Shown here piece by piece: positions 61,322 to 64,000 of a stretch of DNA of 64,000 nucleotides (the first letter of the stretch is position 1; every line of letters begins with the position of its first letter). The DNA is from CAZDVK01 sp964508915 (GTDB taxonomy: Bacteria; Pseudomonadota; Alphaproteobacteria; Paracaedibacterales; CAIULA01). The position numbers and the translations under genes are program-made. Below the pieces are notes generated by a model. The model did no database searches and was not told the DNA's origin. It saw nothing but the letters and a program-made list of their open reading frames with translations. The DNA is taken from positions 1-64,000 of the forward strand of contig CAZDVK010000004.1 in assembly GCA_964508915.1 (NCBI GenBank), read 5' to 3'.

Positions 61322-61918
61322 AAATGTCGGTGAACTTAGATCATTACTACCGGAAAGGTATTGTTCTGTCAACTATTGATTGTCAAATTCAGATCATTAG
61401 TTCTTAAAAAAAATGCACACACATTGAACGCATTAAACAGCTTTTTAAACATGTCGTAGGTGAAATTTTTTTTGTTTTACCTTTTGATGAACAGGAAATA
61501 ACCCTTCAAAAGCATTATCAAAAAAATTAGTTAAAAAAGTGTTAACGGTTATCCACCAAACCTGTGGATAAGTTTGTGAAAAATGTGTGGTTATTCCGTG
61601 AAAAATGAGTTCCCCCCTCATTTGCTTCCTGAATGCTTATTTTTTGTGCACGCCAAATTAACTAATTGATTTTCAATATATTTTTTAAAAAATGGCCGTT
61701 TGATTCACATTTACAAAATTCAGTTGACAACTTTTCGTATATATTTTTTCCCCTGTGAATAACTTCTTATTTAAAGAAATTTTTAGTTAATTTTTTTATG
61801 TTCAGCTTTGTGAACAAAAATTATTCAATTTAATAAGAAGAACAATTGTTTCATTGATTTTTTCTGTAAAAGAAGGTTTTATTTTTGTAAATTACATAAA
61901 ATTAGGCGTCCCAATCCA
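61322..61918. other. AT-rich 597-bp intergenic region, candidate replication origin
   Basis: The longest gene-free stretch. It has a full CtrA-type site (TTAA-N7-TTAAC, 61531-61546) directly next to two inverted DnaA-box-like sequences: TTATCCACC (61549-61557) and the perfect TGTGGATAA (61563-61571). TGTGAATAA (61754-61762, one mismatch) lies 190 bp on. Long A/T runs (61681-61690 and 61770-61860) could serve as an unwinding element. An alternative is DnaA/CtrA control of dut. Confidence 0.45.
61531..61571. promoter_or_regulatory. Adjacent CtrA-like site and inverted DnaA-box pair
   Basis: TTAA-AAAAGTG-TTAAC at 61531-61546, then TTATCCAC (61549-61556) and GTGGATAA (61564-61571) as an 8-bp inverted pair with a 7-nt gap. 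Juxtaposed CtrA and DnaA sites are a known feature of the Caulobacter origin. Confidence 0.55.
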
Positions 61919-62374
61919 ATGACGAATGTTAAAATTACAGCCCTTGAGAACCTTAGGGAACTTGACCTTCCAACTTATGGAACCACACAAAGCGCTGGCG
62001 TTGATTTAGCAGCTGCCATTGATGCCCCCATTACCTTAGAACCAGGCGCCTATACTTTGGTGCCCACAGGAATTGCTATTGCCTTACCAGCTGGATTTGA
62101 GGCCCAAATTCGACCACGATCGGGGCTTGCTTTAAAAAATGGTGTAACCGTTTTAAACAGTCCAGGAACAATCGATGCAGATTATCGTGGCGAAATCAAA
62201 GTAATTTTGATCAATCACGGAAAAGAAAATTTCATCATAACCCGCGGCATGAGAATTGCCCAAATGGTCATTGCCCCTTATACCCAAGTAACATGGCACA
62301 CCGTTGACAACCTAGATGAGACCAATCGCGGCGCCCAGGGGTTTGGGTCAACAGGCTTGTTTGCTCAAAAATAA
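61919..62374 (+). CDS. dut: dUTP diphosphatase
   Basis: A 151-residue trimeric dUTPase. Motifs I-V are visible: SAGVDLAAA, RPRSGLALKNGV, GTIDADYRGE, RGMRIAQMVI, and the C-terminal RGAQGFGSTG that closes over dUTP. It hydrolyses dUTP to dUMP, preventing uracil incorporation. Convergent with the 2TM gene. Confidence 0.96.
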   Translation: MTNVKITALENLRELDLPTYGTTQSAGVDLAAAIDAPITLEPGAYTLVPTGIAIALPAGFEAQIRPRSGLALKNGVTVLNSPGTIDADYRGEIKVILINHGKENFIITRGMRIAQMVIAPYTQVTWHTVDNLDETNRGAQGFGSTGLFAQK

Positions 62375-62388
62375 AAAAAATATAAAGC

Positions 62389-62715
62389 TTACAAAGCAGA
62401 TTTTTTTGACTTTGTTTTTTTAGGATGACTGGCCGACTGTTCGCTTTTTAGCATGGCCTGCAGCTGTTCTTCTTCCCATTCTTTTGTAAGGAAAGGAAAA
62501 TAATCTGTTAGGTAAGGTAATTTGCCTATATCCATTGCTTGCAAGTAAGTTGCAAGTCCACACCCAATCATAACCCAGGCTGGCCAAAATGGGCCCCGCA
62601 TCGTTAGCCAAGCAATCATAGAAACCAAACAAACAAGGGCATAAACAAGAATGTTTCTATAAAAAATTCTAAGAGCGTAAATTTTCTGGCGTGCTTTTTC
62701 TTCAGCTGACATCAT
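62389..62715 (-). CDS. 2TM-domain small membrane protein
   Basis: A 108-residue protein with the 2TM pattern: charged helix SAEEKARQKIYALRIFYRN, two hydrophobic helices (ILVYALVCLVSMIAWL; AWVMIGCGLATYLQAM) and a Lys-rich tail (HPKKTKSKKSAL). Function unknown. The ATG at 62715 comes directly after the T-tract of the porin terminator, and its weak RBS (CCAGG) lies in the hairpin's 3' arm. A TTG at 62736 is an alternative. Confidence 0.65.
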   Translation of the reverse strand: MMSAEEKARQKIYALRIFYRNILVYALVCLVSMIAWLTMRGPFWPAWVMIGCGLATYLQAMDIGKLPYLTDYFPFLTKEWEEEQLQAMLKSEQSASHPKKTKSKKSAL

Positions 62716-62755
62716 AAAAAAAACCTGGTAGACCAACTATCTTCAGTCTACCAGG
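62716..62755 (-). terminator. Porin gene terminator
   Basis: A perfect 10-bp stem (CCTGGTAGAC at 62724-62733, GTCTACCAGG at 62746-62755) with a 12-nt loop. Reading the minus strand, eight T residues follow (plus-strand A at 62716-62723). It lies 30 bp after the porin stop. Confidence 0.85.
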
Positions 62756-62785
62756 CAAAGGAGGAAAAAATCTAACTTTTTTTGC

Positions 62786-64000
62786 TTAGAATTTATATAA
62801 AGCTACCGCTTGAACACGGGTGCCACTTACTGCCTTTGTTGTTGCCGATTGACCGCTAGCTAAATACAAAACTTCACGACGGCCATGAGAAACTTCTAAG
62901 CCCACATCAACTTTTGGAATGGGTGAGTAAATCACGTTTCCAATAACTTTTTGTACTTTTCTGTTATAAAGACCTGTCGCGCCATCTTGGACCATAATAG
63001 CCGTTGGGTTTGAAATTTGTTCATGCGCCAATGCTATGTTTGCACGAACTGTTTCTGTTAACTTCTGTTCTATCCCAAATACACCTTGGTAAGCCCGTCG
63101 CGTTGCAAAATGACTTTTAGCAGCGTTATAGTAGAACGATTGGTATCCATCAAACAAATAACGTCCTATCGCATTTCCGCCATTTAATTGCGCAAATAAT
63201 GCAGTCATGTTTGTGAAGTTGAGTTTTCCAGAAATACCCAGCCCCCAACCTGTAGATTTACCTGTAAAGCCTGTTCCAGTATATCCAGTCGCCCCGGCTG
63301 GTGTTTTAGCCTGAACCTGACGCGCAAGACCACGGAAGGATAGGTGCCCCATATCCCCTTTCCAACGCAACTGACCTGTTAAATCTGGGAAACCAGATAC
63401 ACCGTCATTGTCATTATCTTTGCTGGCCCCAGTTGGATCAACATAATCTGAATCTGGTTTTTCTGCAGAAACGGCAAAGGTTACAGCTTGGTTAAGGTTG
63501 GTCGTATATTTCAACAATGGCTGCCTTGGCGCTGTGGCCGCAATACCGTTGCTATCCAACTGTGTTCCAATAGCATCCATATCTAGGAAGTTTGAAAATG
63601 TTTGACCTGCCAAAAATCCTTGGAATTCACCATATGCGTGCCGCAGCCTTGGCGTATAGCTTGTGCTATTGGAAGACCCACCCAAAAAGTCAAATTCAAC
63701 AAACGTTTTCAAAGGACCTTTTTCGGTATTCGAAACAGTTTCCATATTCAACCTTGTGCCACGTGCATGGGCATGAGTTTGGCCAGACTTGGACGCACTT
63801 ATATTATCTGCGTTAGTTCCCTTTACCGGCATGGTAGCTGGATCAAAGGAGTTGTCATCTGACAGGTTCGAAGTTGGTCCATTTGCTTCATAAATGAAGT
63901 CTGTTTTTACAAAGCCACCAAATTTGATGGCAGAATTTGTACCCGGAACATCGATATAACCTTTTGGCCATTGACTTGCTGGGCCAGATGACGCTATAGG
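62786..64000 (-). CDS. DcaP-like outer-membrane porin, 5' end beyond window
   Basis: A trimeric-porin-like β-barrel. The reading frame stays open from 62786 to the window edge, so the gene begins outside. The part before the first internal Met (63832) reads KGYIDVPGTNSAIKFGGFVK then TDFIY, typical of the DcaP-type N-terminal strands. The rest alternates amphipathic strands (KTFVEFDFLGGS, LRHAYGEFQGFLAGQTFSNF, VALYKF) and ends with the C-terminal Phe recognised by the BAM machinery. The calcium-like loop DNDNDGVSG (DKDND type) is noteworthy. At least 405 residues are visible. Confidence 0.87.
   Translation of the reverse strand, partial: PIASSGPASQWPKGYIDVPGTNSAIKFGGFVKTDFIYEANGPTSNLSDDNSFDPATMPVKGTNADNISASKSGQTHAHARGTRLNMETVSNTEKGPLKTFVEFDFLGGSSNSTSYTPRLRHAYGEFQGFLAGQTFSNFLDMDAIGTQLDSNGIAATAPRQPLLKYTTNLNQAVTFAVSAEKPDSDYVDPTGASKDNDNDGVSGFPDLTGQLRWKGDMGHLSFRGLARQVQAKTPAGATGYTGTGFTGKSTGWGLGISGKLNFTNMTALFAQLNGGNAIGRYLFDGYQSFYYNAAKSHFATRRAYQGVFGIEQKLTETVRANIALAHEQISNPTAIMVQDGATGLYNRKVQKVIGNVIYSPIPKVDVGLEVSHGRREVLYLASGQSATTKAVSGTRVQAVALYKF

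Overview
The window looks like chromosome of a low-GC (roughly 40% by eye), flagellated alphaproteobacterium with host-associated habits, most like Holosporales/Paracaedibacter-type endosymbionts. The lineage is inferred, not proven. Supporting it are Coq7-type ubiquinone hydroxylase, a DUF3576 lipoprotein, a DcaP-like porin, fliI/fliO/fliP scattered outside a large flagellar operon, a VgrG spike, and many large secreted proteins without recognisable function. Most genes are intact and tightly packed, with many 1-4 nt overlaps. I saw no transposons, integrases, CRISPR arrays or rRNA.

Layout. 1-4.8 kb: a partial tRNA (probably Glu), a YqaA/DedA membrane protein, dsbB, coq7, a three-gene hipB-hipS-hipT toxin-antitoxin module, uppP and dnaQ. 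4.9-7.9 kb: two secreted proteins of unknown function. 8-16.7 kb: slt, a J-domain protein, a vgrG with 22 nonapeptide repeats plus a Glu-rich MORN-like partner, a LOG-family enzyme, a DUF3576 lipoprotein and fliI. 16.7-28.4 kb: nuoN, a thiolase, a small stress-like cluster (ferritin-like DUF2383 protein, ChaB, small exported protein), typA, tRNA-Arg(TCT), lipA, an SLT transglycosylase, the rph-mltG-acpS operon and tRNA-Arg(CCG). 28.5-41.3 kb: an MBL-fold hydrolase, ychF, hemD, leuS, a methyltransferase and four large secreted proteins. 41.6-51.9 kb: tandem substrate-binding proteins, an MFS exporter, fliO-fliP, mutT-birA, two secreted Sel1-like proteins, rocD and rplM-rpsI. 52-64 kb: two more large secreted proteins, an aldolase-ftsY-mtaB operon, mrp, tadA, tRNA-Asp, a 0.6 kb AT-rich region with DnaA boxes (candidate oriC), dut, a 2TM protein and a partial porin.

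The most interesting content is a set of exported proteins that fall into paralogous pairs. Family A (6.3-7.8 kb and 29.4-31.1 kb) shares an N-terminal domain joined to a methyltransferase-like C-terminus, intact in one copy and apparently degenerate in the other. Family B (36.8-38.3 kb and 57.1-59.9 kb) shares a long N-terminal region. Family C (39.3-41.3 kb and 52.0-54.1 kb) shares a C-terminal domain resembling HicA mRNA-interferase toxins. They look like a dispersed effector repertoire. Several have TTAA-N7-TTAA-like (CtrA-type) sites about 50 bp before their start codons, and the same type of site occurs upstream of hemD and in the candidate origin. All homology statements come from reading the sequence by eye; no database search was run.
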